Shown one piece after another: positions 1-12,098 of a stretch of 64,000 bases of DNA (positions within the stretch are counted from its first letter, which is position 1; every line of letters starts with the position of its first letter). A model generated the notes under the pieces. It was not told the DNA's origin and did no database searches. It saw only the letters and a list, made by a program, of their open reading frames with translations. The stretch lies in NCBI RefSeq assembly GCF_001649575.2, contig NC_051452.1, positions 5,385,098-5,449,097 on the forward strand, read 5' to 3'. Made by a program: the position numbers and the translations under genes. Source of the DNA: Kryptolebias marmoratus (taxonomy: Eukaryota > Chordata > Actinopteri > Cyprinodontiformes > Rivulidae).

Positions 1-2690
1 TTTTGGTGACTGTTATGACCCTGGACTGGAGCTTTAAGAATTTGGTCCAGATCTCAATGCTGTAGGTTTTATTTGTGCTTCTGTCTCTATATAAACACAG
101 AGACACGTTAGTCACAGTCTGTGAGAGTCGCGTGCAGTCTGCGCAGCTGTCTGGTGGCCCCCTGACCCCAGTGGTTCTGGCGCCTATGCCTGGCAAACAA
201 TGCTCCAGCACTGGTCTGATCCCCGACACGGCCTTAAGTACCCGTTCTTCCTGATGAGCCTGATCCTCTGCAGGTGTGGATGGTAAGATAACTCAACCAA
301 TAGGAGGGTAGGACGACCCACCAGGAAGTAACTCCCAGATCACCACAGATGTTGGTTCAGAACAGCAGTAGGACAGGGGTGGGCAATCCTGGTCCTCAGG
401 GCCACTATCCTGCAGGTTTTCATTGTTTCTCTGCTCCAACACACCTGATTCAGAGGTTAAATCACCTCTTCATGTTCTGCAGAAGCCTGTTAATCACCCA
501 TTGATTCAGATCAGATGTGTTGGAGCAGAGAAACAAGGAGAACATGCAGGATGGGGGCCCTGAGGACCAGGATTGCCCACCCCTGGGGTAGGACATGGTG
601 CTCTGAGAAAGGTACTTGATGCAGTGGCAGCAAACGACGGCTTAAATTTCCCAAACTGCTTGTTTCGAGAACCTAACTCATGAACTCATGATGCAAAGCA
701 TCTCGTCCAGCCGGACTGGCCTCAGCTTCAGGGATGAGGCTTGAGGCAGTGGCCAACGGCTGCATTTTCCTTAACTCTGCTTGTACTCTTGATTATTTTC
801 CAGACTTGTTTGCAGCACCGTCGTACGTCTGACCACGTAATGCAGATACGGGTATATGAAGTCGCTGCGGGTCCTCATACAACCCGACAAAAACCTCCTG
901 AGGTAGCAAGTCATGGTCTACAAACCATCAATGATGAGAGAATACTGCAAACAGGTAAAGATTGGAGACATGCAGAAATGTCTCCCACAGTGGAATGACC
1001 CAGTAACTGCAACATTTCATTTTGCACCTTAGGGGAAATAAAGTCCTCCTGCTGTGAAAGCCAGAGAGAGACATGCATCCCCCTGAGATTTAGATTTTAG
1101 TAACTGAATCAAGTTGTCATTTTTCAAATCATGACCTCTTCTTGCTAGTCCTTGTCTGGCTAAATACATCACTGACCCCAATACATTTTGCAAGCAGTAC
1201 CGCGCCTCTTCTTGCTGTTTTGCTACAGCACATGAAAGCAGAGCGTAGACTTCTTTCCATTTTTCTGCATGTCAGTGGTTTTGACCAAGCTCATGGTGCT
1301 TAAACCTTGTGCTAGTTTTTGAGTCTCAATGACTTTGGGATTTGGCTGATTTGGTTTTGTGAATGCATCAAAGAAAATCTGCTCTATCCTTCTCTTCATG
1401 ACTGCAGCCTCTCCCTTCCTCCTGGCCTTCGTCCTCAGATTCTTCACTGCTCTCTGTCGATGAATAAGTTTAATTAATTTCCACTATCTTCTAACAAAGT
1501 GCCAGTCAGACTTTACATCTGTCCCTAAACTGGCTGGGATAAATATTCCTGGACCCTGCGAAGATATGCATGCCAAACAAGTTACGATGCGTCTTAAATA
1601 TTCACAATAACTAAATTAAAATACTGCAACAAGCAGCAGACTTTACAAAACAAAGAAATCAAAGGAATACTTTTATTTTTCAGAACATTTAGTGAAGCAT
1701 ACAAACACTTATGGTTGATTTTAGTTTTGTTTGTTTTGTTTTAGTCGGGGATGAGGAGCAGTAGGAGTGGGTTTTTTGTAGACAAACAGAAAACAGAAAG
1801 GATAAAAAAGTTTACTAGATATTGGCGAGGACTGTCTCCTACAGGTCAAAGTCCTTCAGGAAGTTACGCCGATGTTTGTTACGCTGCAGGCTAAAAAATA
1901 AGATAAAACTGTTTGATTTGAAACAACCTAAGAAATGTTTCCTATGTTGTTGGTGTTTTATTTAAAAAGAGGTCAGTCTGAGCTGCAGCAGATAAAGTTG
2001 TGTTTGGATGATTTTTTGCTTCTGTTTAATCGAATCAGATCAAATTAGAGTCAGGCAGCAGAGTTTGACAGGAAGTCAGCTGGAAGGGTAAAATAAATCA
2101 TCACAGCTGGATTCAAAGCTTTTAAACATGTATTTCAATCTCAGCATGAAAATGAAAATGTACTAAAAGTCCTGCAGTGTGAGAGTCCTCATGCAGACTC
2201 TTTGTAATATTTGAAAGGGGTTTTAATCTACAGTTTTCCAGATTTCTGAGGATTTTCTGTAGATTTTGCAGCTTTGACCAGTTTCAGGGTAATGTTTCTT
2301 GTCTGTTTAGTCAATGCAGAATAAAATCATTCAAACATTACCCATTCTGGTGTCTATAAAACTGAGCAAACTTGGAAAATATGCAAATTACATTAAGGTG
2401 CTTTGCTTCATGTTGCAGGAAAAACAAAACAATTTCTTCTGTTTGTTTTTGTCAAACACTTCAGTTAAACAGACAATGAGTTAATTCTTCTGAAAATGAT
2501 CGTTTAAATATAAAACTTCAAGAAACAAAACCCCCTTTTAAAAAAAACAAAAAACAGCCCAGAGGACTACTGCTGAAGAGGAAAGTTTGTTGTTTATCGC
2601 CAACCCGTCGGCTTTTATTGTGAAGGGGCAGAAGCGGAAGTGTTTTATTTTTCGTAGCGCTTGTTTCGCTGCTGAACTTCGACTTGAAGG
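1..2690. other. Intergenic region upstream of aox
   Basis: Apart from one hAT-type MITE (374-585) I see no gene here. Short open frames at 741-998 (+) and 1223-1447 (-) have no recognisable family, no convincing splice context and ordinary composition. A short splice-like terminal exon on the minus strand (1839-1890) was considered and rejected. The last 100 bases before 2691 should hold the aox 5' UTR and core promoter, but no TATA box is obvious. Confidence 0.5.
374..585. mobile_element. hAT-type MITE (palindromic, non-autonomous)
   Basis: The element begins CAGGGGTGGGCAATCC and ends with the reverse complement, and nearly its whole length folds back on itself (CTGCTCCAACACACCTGATT against its inverse). 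Flanking 8-mers CAGTAGGA and GGGTAGGA agree at six of eight bases, fitting an aged hAT target-site duplication. It has no coding capacity. Related copies lie at 30322-30533 and 36676-36897. Confidence 0.8.
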
Positions 2691-4783
2691 ATGTCTGCAA
2701 AGAAAGGAGACACTCTGTGCGTCTTTATCAACGGGAAAAAGGTAATCTAAGGATTAATAACAGCAGGACAACAGTTAGCCCCGAGCGTTAGCTTTAGCCG
2801 CCGTTTGACCGGAAGTCTGTAGCTTCGTGGATCTTCGTTTTTCGGTTTTCCTGCAGCTTTACTCGAGATAAAAGTTCGGGTTTGATCAGAAACGCAGATT
2901 AATATCAAAGCGGAAAAATAAAAAGTAAGATTTTTAATTTATTTACTTATTTTTAAAGAAAACTTTCTCTGACATCTGTTACCTGTCAGATTACGTAACG
3001 GATGTACGTCATTCGTTTGTCCAAAATAAAAGCCCCAAAAAGTGGAACTGTAAGCTGTGGGTTTGTGTTAAAAACCATTCAAGATGGCTGCCGTCTGATA
3101 AGAAGGGACACAAATGTATCTCGTGCAGCATTGTATATCCTGGGGATGACTCTCAGCTACTACCACCTGAAATTTCAGCTCAACATGTGTAAAACTGACT
3201 GAGTGGCGGCCATTTTTAATTGGGTTGTCTTAATGAGCTGCAGGTGTTTTTCATTCAGCTCCATCCAGAGATATTTTGCTAACAGACAGTCGTGGTTGAC
3301 TCCAACAGTTCTTGTTTTCAGTAAGAGTAGCGCTTCAAGTACGTGTTGGGAACAACTCTCAGCTACTACCACACCTGGTTGGAGTTATCTGACTCTAAGA
3401 GTTCCTGGGTTGTTTGGGTCGAACCCTCCCCTCGCGCTCGTTAAACTCCACGCCTTGATGGCGTTTAGGCTGCAGGTGTGAGGTGAGAGGTAAAGATGGC
3501 GCCCTGTTTCCTGTTTGAACAGGTGACAGAGGAGCACGCCGACCCTGAAACCACGCTGCTGTCCTTCCTCCGAGACGAGCGTATCCTTCAGACCCCGAAG
3601 CAAAGCCCTTTTTCTGTCCCTGACGTGGCTTCAGTCCGGTTTGGATCCTGACTCCCGCTCCAGTCAGGTTAACTGGAACCAAGTCCGGCTGCGGCGGGGG
3701 AGGATGTGGGGCGTGCACGGTGATGGTGTCGCGCTACCGCCCTGCAACCAGAACCGTCGTGTATCCTTCCTTCACCTTCAGCTCATCTGTTTGTTCTAGA
3801 GTTGGTTCTAAAGCAGAACGCTGAGGAACTCTACAGAGCGCAGTCCTTCGTTTGGCCATTTTAGGGTTAATTACTTCTGTAAACGTTCTTTTCTTTTAGC
3901 TGTTTGAACAGCCAAACGTTCGGCTCGTTCAGCTGAAGGCTGCTGTGAATTTTGGTTTTTATATATAACTTTATTTACGAAGAAATCATGGAGAATAATG
4001 ATAATGCTAATTCTACAAATGCTAATTTTTGTTAAGCTAACATTCTCCTAAATTTAGCGTTTAGTTCATTTTAGTGTTTGACGACTTTTGGCTTTTTTAT
4101 TTTTAACTTTTAACAAGATTTTTGCCACTTTTAGCTGAGTTAGCACTTTGCTGCTCTAGCTTTTAGCTGTCGTTTTGCCACATTTAGCTGTAAGTTAGTA
4201 TTTTGCTGCTGTAGCTTTTGGCTGTCTTTTTGTTACTTTTAGCTTTTAGTTAGCACTTTGCTGCTCTAGCTTTTAGCTGTCGTTTTGCTACCTGTAGCTT
4301 TTCTCTTCACAGAAGCTGTAATCTGATGAAATACGAACGGAGGATCAAACAGAGCGCCTCGGCTGCAGGTCAAAGGTCAGACTGCTGTTTGTCTGCCTGT
4401 TGGCATGACTCAGCAAAAAGCGCCTGCGTGATGTCATCGACTGTTTTGCTGAAAAGGTCGAAAGAAAAACAAACAGATGAAAGTTTTTATTTTAATGATT
4501 AGTTTTAGAGTTTTTATATTTCATTTAGGGACAAACTTTTAAACTTGGTGGATGTTTTTAGCTCCTTACTAGCATTTAATTCAAGATGGCTGCCACAGCC
4601 AGCTGTGCTGACGCTGAGGATGACTCTCGGCTGGACAGGAAGTAGTTCTGATGTTTCCTTCACTGCACCTTCAGACATTTCTCGGCCAACGCCTGCCTGC
4701 TGCCGCTCTGTCAGCTCCACGGAGCCGCCGTCACCACGGCGGAGGGCGTGGGCGGCTCCAGGACCAGGATCCACCCGGTGCAG
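2691..4783 (+). CDS. aox: Aldehyde oxidase, N-terminal [2Fe-2S] exons (partial gene, 5' block)
   Basis: Four coding exons: 2691-2741, 3523-3580, 3664-3760 and 4675-4783, with phases that join cleanly (315 nt, 105 codons). The start ATG opens [17 protein letters not shown]. The joined product has the xanthine dehydrogenase/aldehyde oxidase signatures [14 protein letters not shown], the plant-ferredoxin-like cluster motif [12 protein letters not shown] and [16 protein letters not shown], ending TRIHPVQ. These form the first iron-sulfur domain, which passes electrons from molybdopterin to FAD in the cytosol. The next expected motif, CGFCTPG of the second cluster, is not found before the gap at 5393, so the gene breaks off here in this assembly. 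The donor after the fourth exon (GTCGCC) is weak. The downstream block (5703-9275) decides for aldehyde oxidase over xanthine dehydrogenase. Which fish paralogue (aox5, aox6 or other) cannot be told. Confidence 0.93.
3080..3380 (+). repeat. Dispersed repeat fragments in aox intron 1
   Basis: AAGATGGCTGCC near 3082, GACTCTCAGCTACTACC at 3148, GGCGGCCATTTTTAATTGGG near 3204, GATATTTTGCTAACAGACAG near 3269, and a second CTCTCAGCTACTACCACACC at 3354. Two CTCAGCTACTACC words in one copy suggest a tandem or nested arrangement. Confidence 0.65.
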
Positions 4784-5392
4784 GTCGCCCCACCTGTCTT
4801 CTTTCTCTTCCCATAGTTTTCCTAGAAGCCCTGCTTTTCTTCATGAAAGTTCAGTTTTCCTGGAGTGAAAAAAGAGAAGTTTGATTTATTGTGATTTTAA
4901 AAGAAAATCAAGGCAGAAAAAAACAGAATTTCTCCGACTTTAATGAGCTTTAATAGTCCTAAAATAAGCAACTTCTCTTAGTGACATAAATAGGATTTAA
5001 ATAAAAAACTGATGAAACTATAATACATGAAAGCACAAATAAAGCATAAATAATACAGAGTGAAGGCTGTTAAAAAGGTGAAATGAAGCTAAAGGAAGCA
5101 GAACAGCAGCTAAAAGCTAAAAGTAGCATCAGAAGACCAGAGGACAGCCAGCAGAAGAAGAACAAGTTTTGAAGGAAATTATTTGTTAATTAATTCAAAA
5201 TAATTTGAAAAGCATAAAAGTGACAAAGAGCAAAAGTCCCAGCAGCCTTCAGCTGAACGAGCCGAAGGTTTTGATGGAAGAGCAGCTAAATCCTGCAGGA
5301 GTCAGATGGGGACAGGAAGGCAGGACGGCTCGTGTGTCACTAATTAAATAAATTATCCAGCAGATCTGTCGTCACATGGAAGCTAAAACTTT

Positions 5393-5492
5393 NNNNNNNN
5401 NNNNNNNNNNNNNNNNNNNNNNNNNNNNNNNNNNNNNNNNNNNNNNNNNNNNNNNNNNNNNNNNNNNNNNNNNNNNNNNNNNNNNNNNNNNN
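5393..5492. other. Assembly gap (100 N) inside aox
   Basis: Exactly 100 N, the usual placeholder for a gap of unknown length. The aox exons on either side are about 700 codons apart in the family alignment, so the true gap must be several kilobases or the exons have been lost. The right edge opens directly into a TGGA microsatellite. Confidence 0.9.
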
Positions 5493-5548
5493 ATGGATGG
5501 ATGGATGGATGGATGGATGGACGGACGGATGGACGGATGGATGGAGGT
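5493..5548. repeat. (TGGA)n microsatellite
   Basis: About thirteen copies of ATGG/ACGG follow the gap. The same word forms the tail of the LINE 3' end at 5974-6391, so this may be the tail of another LINE copy lying in the gap. Confidence 0.85.
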
Positions 5549-5702
5549 TTTGTGTGTAAATGTGTCAAAATGGTTCAAACTGCAGTTAAGTAGTTTATAT
5601 GAATGAGAAGATTTTCAGCACTGGATGTTTTATGAACAAACAGCAAAGATCAAAGCTGATTGATTCACTGATTGATTCACTGATTGATCGTGTTTGTTGC
5701 AG

Positions 5703-8700
5703 GTGGGCTTCATGAACGATGGCAGAATCATGGCTGCAGATTTCCAGTTCTACACCAACGCCGGCTGTTTTGTGGATGAATCTGTGCTGGTAGGTCAAAG
5801 AGGGAAAGAAAATTACAGAGAAATCACAGAAATCTACAACCACAGTTCTGAAAGAGGTGGAATGTTGTGTAAAATGGAAATAAAAACAGAATGAAACAAT
5901 TTGCAAATCTCATAAACTCATATTTCATTTACAATGGAACATAGTAAGCGTATCAGTATTAGATAACCTTCAGCTGTGGTCATGAGGTTTGGATCAGGAC
6001 CAAAAGAACCAGATCCTGGATCCAAACAGCTGAAATGAGCTTCATCTGTAGGACGGTTGGACTCAGCCTCAGAGATGAGGAGAGGAGCTCCGTCATCCAG
6101 GAGGAGCTGCTCCTCCTCATCGAAAGGAGTCAGCTGAGGAGGTACATCATCTGATTAGAACGCCTCCTGGACGCCTCCCTTTGGAGGTTTTTCAGGCATG
6201 TCTCACAGGGAAGAGACCTCAGGGCAGAACCAGAACTCTCTGGTCTGGGAACTCCTTAGGATCTGCAAGGAGGAGCTGGAGAGGGAGGTCTGGGTTTCTC
6301 TGCTGGACCTGTTGCCTCCGTGACCTGACCATGAATAAGCGGTGGAAGATGGGTGGATGGATGGGTGGATGGATGGATGGGTGGGTGGATGGTCCCAACT
6401 TGGTCAGATTTGAGGTTATGAAATGCAGCCATTGATTGTTAACTTTCTTGCAGGTTTCTGAGAAGATTCTGCTCCATTTTGACAACGCCTACAACATTCC
6501 CAACCTGAGAGGTTGCTCAGCCATCTGTAGGACCAACCTGCCCTCCAACACCGCCTTCAGGGGCTTCGGGGTCCCGCAGGGCCTGCTGGTGGTGGAGAAC
6601 ATGATCAACGATGTGGCCATGGTTCTGGGACGCCCTGCAGACCAGGTTAAACCTCATAATCTCAACTCAGACGTTATTCATGGTTTAGTTTTCTAACATC
6701 CTAAAACCCTCCCCAGATTCGAGAGACCAACATGTACAGGGGCCCGTCGGTCACACCCTACAAGTTGGAGTTCAGCGCAGAGAACCTGCTGCGCTGCTGG
6801 GAGGAGTGTAAGCTGAAGTCCGAGTTCAGTGTCCGCCTCAGAGCCGTCGAGCAGTTCAACCAGCAGAACCGCTGGAAGAAGAGGGGGATATCCATCATTC
6901 CCGTCAAATACGGCATCGCCTTCTCAGGGGGCTTTTTAAACCAGGTGTGTGGGTTCTGTTCAGCTCTGAGGGTTGGTTCCACCTCCTTCAGACCGATGGT
7001 AGTCATCAGAACGTGGTTCTGTCTCGTTCTCTCTGTGTGTTTGTTACAGGCTGCAGCTCTGGTCCACGTTTATAAAGACGGTTCTGTTCTGGTCAGTCAC
7101 GGCGGGACGGAGATGGGTCAGGGAATCCACACCAAGATGCAGCAGGTCCTGCTGCAAACAGGAAACAAAGATCAGAGTGCTGCCACATGGTGGCGCTGTA
7201 GGCCCAGTTATTCTATCAGTTTGAAGTAAAATAAAAATCAAACCTCAGAGTTCAGACGTGATGTCACAGGAATCAAACTGTTGGTATTTTTCTGACCTGC
7301 TTCGGTTCATTGTCGACTTTTTAACTGAAACCGTTTTGGTTCCTGTCGGCTGTCAGGTGGCGAGCCGGGAGCTTCACATCCCGACCACAAAGATCTACAT
7401 CAGTGAAACCAGCACCGGCGCCGTGCCCAACACCTGCCCTTCGGCTGCTTCCTTCGGCACCGACGCCAACGGCATGGCGGTCAAGGTGAGAACGCGTCCC
7501 CGCGCTCCGTCCCGGTTTGAAGCGAAGCCGTCCTCACTCACGTCCTCTTCCTCCAATCAGAACGCCTGTCAGGTTCTGTACCAGCGCCTGGAGCCCATCA
7601 GGCTGAAGAACCCCAAAGGATCATGGGAGAGCTGGGTAGGCTGTGCTCAGGAAGCTAACGCTGAACACTTCCTGCTTTTATTGCCTTCAGTCAACTTGTT
7701 TCTTCGCTTCGACGGCAGGTCGAAGAAGCTTTTTTGGATAAGATCAGTTTGTCGGCCACCGGATTCTTCAGGTACGACTGAACTCTGTCAGTTTGGATCT
7801 TTACCGAGTGAAGTACCGGCTGATGTGTGTTTGTCCTCGTCCTCAGGGGTCCGGACCTCTACATGGACTGGGACAAGATGGAGGGCCAGCCTTACTCCTA
7901 CTTCACGTATGGCGTGTGCTGCTCTGAGGTGGAGCTGGACTGCCTCACAGGAGACTACCGGGTCTGGGTCGACTGTTGGACCGTTCTCTAACGCCGGCGC
8001 CGCTCAAGCTGCTTGTAACCAGAGTAACGTTTCTGTCCCGCTTCTTACAGGCCGTGAGAACCGACATTGTGGTCGACATCGGCAGGAGTCTGAACCCATC
8101 TGTGGACATCGGTCAGGTGGGAACATTCCTTGAGTTCAACAGCTGAAAACCTTCATGAGTCATTCTCTGTCAGAAGCTTGAAACAAAAGAAAGAGATAAA
8201 ATATGAACCAACTTTAAACACTTTTAGTTCTAAAATAATTCAAATCTAACCTGAAGTGAGTAAAACACACAGCAGGGTCCACTGAGTCTTTTAGAACCTG
8301 ATAAAGATCTGATCCCTTTATTCTGTCCCGATGGGTTAAACCCTTAAACTTTATTTTTCCATGTCTGCATGTTATTGTGGCCGAGGGGTTCTCCAGGGTT
8401 CAGTTCTCGGACATCTTTGCTTGTATTTTTTAGGAATTCCTCTCATCGCTTCGTCGTCTTCCTTCCTCCTTTCTTCTCTCCATCATCTCTCCTCAGGTTG
8501 AAGGAGCGTTCATGCAGGGTTTGGGTCTCTACACTCTGGAGGAGTTGAAGTTCTCTCCGTCTGGGTTCCTCTACACTCGAGGTCCGTCTCAGTACAAGAT
8601 CCCGGCGGTTTGCGACGTGCCTCTCCGATTCAACGTCTACCTCCTGTCAGACTCCAACAATCCCCACGCCATCTACTCCTCCAAGGTGGAGCCGAACTCT

Positions 8701-9275
8701 CGTCGCCGGCTCGTTCAGTTACGTGATTTCTCCGTGTTCTGAACGCGTTCTTCGTGTTCTCCTCAGGGAATTGGAGAACCCACCCTCTTTCTGGGCAGCT
8801 CAGTGTTTTTCGCCATCAAGGACGCCGTGGCGGCGGCTCGCTCGGGTTCTGGTCTGGTTGGCCCGTTTCCTCTCGACAGCCCGGCGACTCCTGAGAGAGC
8901 GTGCCTGGCCTGCGCCTCTCCGTTCGTCCAGAAGGTGGTTCATCGTTCGTGAGGGTTTATTTAACTCTGTAAAAACAGAAACGTTGAGCCAATTCAGCCG
9001 GCTGAGTCCAAAGATTTAAAGTCTGAACGAACGGCTGGTTTGAAACCGAAGGTTCTGTCTGATTTGACTTTATTATTTAATCTTTACAAGATATTCTGTT
9101 TATCAGAAGATTAAGAGAATGAATATCAATCATTCCTTAATTAGACTAATTTTTATTAAACAAAAAACATACACACTCCTGAAATATTTCATATTTTTTA
9201 TATGTTCTCTGTTTTCTCTTCCAGGTTCCAGCCAGTAAGTCGGGATCATTCAAACCGTGGGCTTTAAACATATAA
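5703..9275 (+). CDS. aox: Aldehyde oxidase, C-terminal molybdopterin-binding exons (partial gene, 3' block)
   Basis: Twelve exons: 5703-5789, 6454-6645, 6717-6944, 7050-7145, 7357-7485, 7561-7635, 7719-7771, 7847-7961, 8051-8116, 8497-8685, 8767-8934 and 9225-9275 (TAA at 9273-9275); 1449 nt with compatible phases. The product carries [59 protein letters not shown] and [11 protein letters not shown], which holds the catalytic Glu equivalent to bovine XDH Glu1261, and ends [34 protein letters not shown] and GFGVPQ (XDH has GFGGPQ) point to aldehyde oxidase. The enzyme oxidises aldehydes and N-heterocycles with molybdenum cofactor, FAD and two [2Fe-2S] centres. Exons for roughly the middle 700 residues are absent. 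A LINE 3' end sits in the intron after the first exon of this block. bzw1 follows in the same orientation, as next to human AOX1. Confidence 0.95.
5974..6391 (+). mobile_element. Non-LTR retrotransposon 3' end (truncated copy)
   Basis: The translation shows broken pieces of a LINE C-terminus in several frames (for example RDEVRSS-like, [18 protein letters not shown]) and the DNA ends in a run of TGGATGG. A 5'-truncated copy with a short tandem tail is the normal outcome of target-primed reverse transcription. It lies in an aox intron in the sense direction and has several stop codons. The same family seems to supply the larger copy at 56941-58456. Confidence 0.75.
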
Positions 9276-9311
9276 AACCAGATCAACGAGGTCTGCAGCT
9301 AAAGCAGCTGT

Positions 9312-9437
9312 GAACCATAATTAACTAACCTTAAACTGTGTTAAATTAATGCACAAAATGTTATTTTATCCTCAAACTAATCTCTTATCTTAACCTTAAA
9401 CTGTGTTAAATTAATGCACAGGATGTTATTTTATCCT
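9312..9437. repeat. Tandem duplication in aox 3' UTR
   Basis: The word CCTTAAACTGTGTTAAATTA, followed by ATGCACA and TGTTATTTTATCCTCA, occurs twice in direct order about 64 bases apart with few changes. It lies just after the aox stop codon. Confidence 0.8.
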
Positions 9438-9759
9438 CAGCCACGAAGCAGGAGAACTAAACCACTGATTAACTAAGATTACAGAGTTTATATTCGTGTG
9501 TTTGAACTTGGATCTGGGAATGACGTCACAGATTTAAACGTTTCTGAAAACCATCTGAGTTTAACTGTTGTCCTCAGTGTTCCTGTTAGCAGGACAAGCT
9601 GATCAGGAAGCGTTTGCATATTTACGCTTTCAGACGTTTCCTAAGGAGATCACTTAAGTTCTGATTTAACGAGCTTTAAACCAAAACAGAGTTCTGACTT
9701 TGGGACCAATCCAGAGGATTTTTCTGATTTCTGATGTATTAAAAGACCTTATAATCACT

Positions 9760-9765
9760 AATAAA
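9760..9765 (+). terminator. aox polyadenylation signal
   Basis: AATAAA 485 bases after the aox stop codon and about 430 bases before the bzw1 promoter; the first canonical signal I see on this strand after the stop. Confidence 0.5.
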
Positions 9766-10226
9766 CAGAGAAAATATTCAATGAGACAGACTTGTATTTT
9801 TCTACGATTTTACCATCATTTGTTTATATAAGTTTGATAAGAATCAGAAAGTTTAATTATTGTTTGGTTTCACCAAGAAAAGGAGCTTCTGAGTTTCTGA
9901 TTTGTGACTTAAAGTATGTTGCCAAAAGTATTCACCCATCATCCAGATCATTGAGTAACTACTTCTCATTCATTGCTAAGAGTATACCACATAATTTGTA
10001 ATAAATGAGTGAAATCAGCAGAGTTGGGTTTTGATGCCAGTTGTAAACAAGGCGAGGAATATTTGCTGCTTCCTGCGCAGTTTTTACTAAACTCTTAATG
10101 AGTTTGACTTAAATTAACTCCTAAACCATAATTTAATGGTTTAGAAACTGTTTTAGAAGCATAAAACTTCAAATTATTGTGTTTTTAGGGCTGTATATTA
10201 ATGTTTTCATCTGGACTCCTCTCTTT

Positions 10227-10392
10227 ACCGGAAATGCCCCTCTGTAGCGCCGCCCCTGTAGCCCCGCCCCGCGCAGTGGGCGGAGCCTGCTGGAGTCCTG
10301 ACGGGAAGCCCTTTTTGTTTGGGCCGCTCAGAGTCTCCACACTTGCTTCAATTCCCCTGGTTAACAACCGTTTTTTATCTGCATTAATTTCG
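10227..10392 (+). promoter_or_regulatory. bzw1 CpG-rich promoter and untranslated first exon
   Basis: An ETS-like ACCGGAAAT is followed by two GC boxes (CGCCCC) and GGGCGG within 60 bases, in a CpG-rich stretch that continues to about 11.0 kb. A donor CG|GTGAGTAC at 10392/10393 gives a plausible untranslated exon 1 that would splice to 12090. TATA-less, GC-box driven starts are usual for housekeeping genes. The exact start site cannot be read from sequence. Confidence 0.55.
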
Positions 10393-12098
10393 GTGAGTAC
10401 CCGTATTTCCGTCCTCCTTGTGTCGTCTCACGCATCGGCTGTCTTGTAAAGGTGACGGTGCGCCTGATTTGGTGTTTTTAAAATAAGTTTTAGGGTCTTT
10501 TTTCCTTTGTGTCGTTTGGAAAACGTTACTCCCCTGGAGGGCGATTTTTGTTTCGTCGACCTGATGTAGCGTTACCGTTAGCTTTCACACACCTGGATTC
10601 TGTTTCTGTAAAATGTGGCAGTTTGTTGTGACATTTCGACGACAGGTTGTGTTTGGAGTCCTATCAGGTCGCCGAGGTGTTTTTAGGATCTTAACTTGTT
10701 GCTTTTTGTTGGTTTTAGTCCGGTTTTCCGCTGAGCGGGCCCGGCTAACCAGCTGCGGCCTGATGTAGTGCCGAAAAACGCACACCGGTTATTTAACGCT
10801 CATCCGAAAAGCTTTGCGCTCTTTTCAAGAGGTTCTTCAAAGATTAAAATTGTCTTTTAAACGTTTAGACGCACATGCACACAGAGCCATTGTTCTAAAT
10901 GTGTAAAGGTTTTTATTAAACGGTATCTGCCTTCATCTGCCCGGTCCTGGGAACGCCTGGGACGGGGGTACTTTTTCCGGCGCAACACCGACGCATGGCG
11001 AGGCCCGGAGTTAGCTCGGGCTAATCCTCGGTTAGCCGGGTTTACTTGTAAATGATCCCCGGTTGTAACCGATCAAACGGCATTTCTGACAGCCGGGACT
11101 GTCCCTGAAACGTTTTGTGTAAAGATTCAGCCCCGATTGTTGTTGGTTTTTCTTTTTCTTTAAATAAAGGTGGAAACGGCAGCAGTTGGTGGAAATCACG
11201 ACCCAACACCCACCAGCTCCGTCCTGCCTCCTTTGTTTAGCCCTCATTTCCTTTTGCGTGGTCTCTTCTCAAACCTGTTGTTCAGCACTGAGGCAGGATT
11301 CACGTTCCTCATGAAAATGAAGGCATTTTGGTATAGTTTGCATTCAGCTGGAAGAGTCTGTGGCGAAAGGATTGAAGTAAATTTGAGCATCTGAGTGAAA
11401 ACGGAGCAGATAAAACTGATAACGAGGAAAAATGTGATCCCAAACACCTTCAGCACTTATCAGTAAGATAAAACAACAACAGTTAGATTTAACATCAGTT
11501 TCTAAATACTGTTGGGTTAAATGACACCCGAACAGGGATGTCTTTGTTTTATTTACCCATCATTACCTCCGGTCTTGTCCTGTTTGGATTAAGGAAAGAA
11601 ATAATCAAATTACAGTCAGGAAAACAAGCGAAGGTCTGTGACCCCGTTTGTTGCCGGCAGCTGGTCTCAGGTCACCTTACAGACGTATTTACAAGTGAAA
11701 ACAGGGTGGTTGTGACAAGCTCGTAGGCTGACAGTCACAGCTCTTTAAAATCGGCCGTGTGTTTAAAATGATACACATCCATCGGTGCGCCCAGTGACTC
11801 GTTTTCACAGCTCGCCGCTTCGGGTTTTATCTTAAGGCTTTGGAATGAGTTTGGTGTCGTGAACTCAATAAAAACGAACATTTAGAGATCCACGAAGCCA
11901 CAGCTGAAACCCCCTGCTGTTCGTCACAGAAGGACTCAGCCAATCATTTGCAGATTTTATATTTCCTGCTTTATAATTGGATTCTGCAGGGCAGCTTGTG
12001 AAGATTGCACCCAGATTTTTACAAAGAGAAAACAGGAACAGAGTGTGCTGTTTGTCTGCCTGGCAGTAACTGTGTTTTAATCCTTTTAGGTGTCTTTT

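Noticed and set aside
1223..1447. Basic 74-codon frame on the minus strand, possibly an exon
   Set aside because: No recognisable domain; the alternative frame after the nearby AG is also open, so coding cannot be shown.
1839..1890. A minus-strand terminal exon reading LQRNKHRRNFLKDFDL with a TTTTTTAG acceptor and an AATAAA downstream near 1675
   Set aside because: No family match, no upstream exon found in the 800 bases before the aox start, and such short frames with an AG are common by chance.
7258..8133. A 291-codon plus-strand frame as a single exon
   Set aside because: It is read-through of several aox exons and introns; the family alignment demands splicing at 7357-7485, 7561-7635, 7719-7771, 7847-7961 and 8051-8116.
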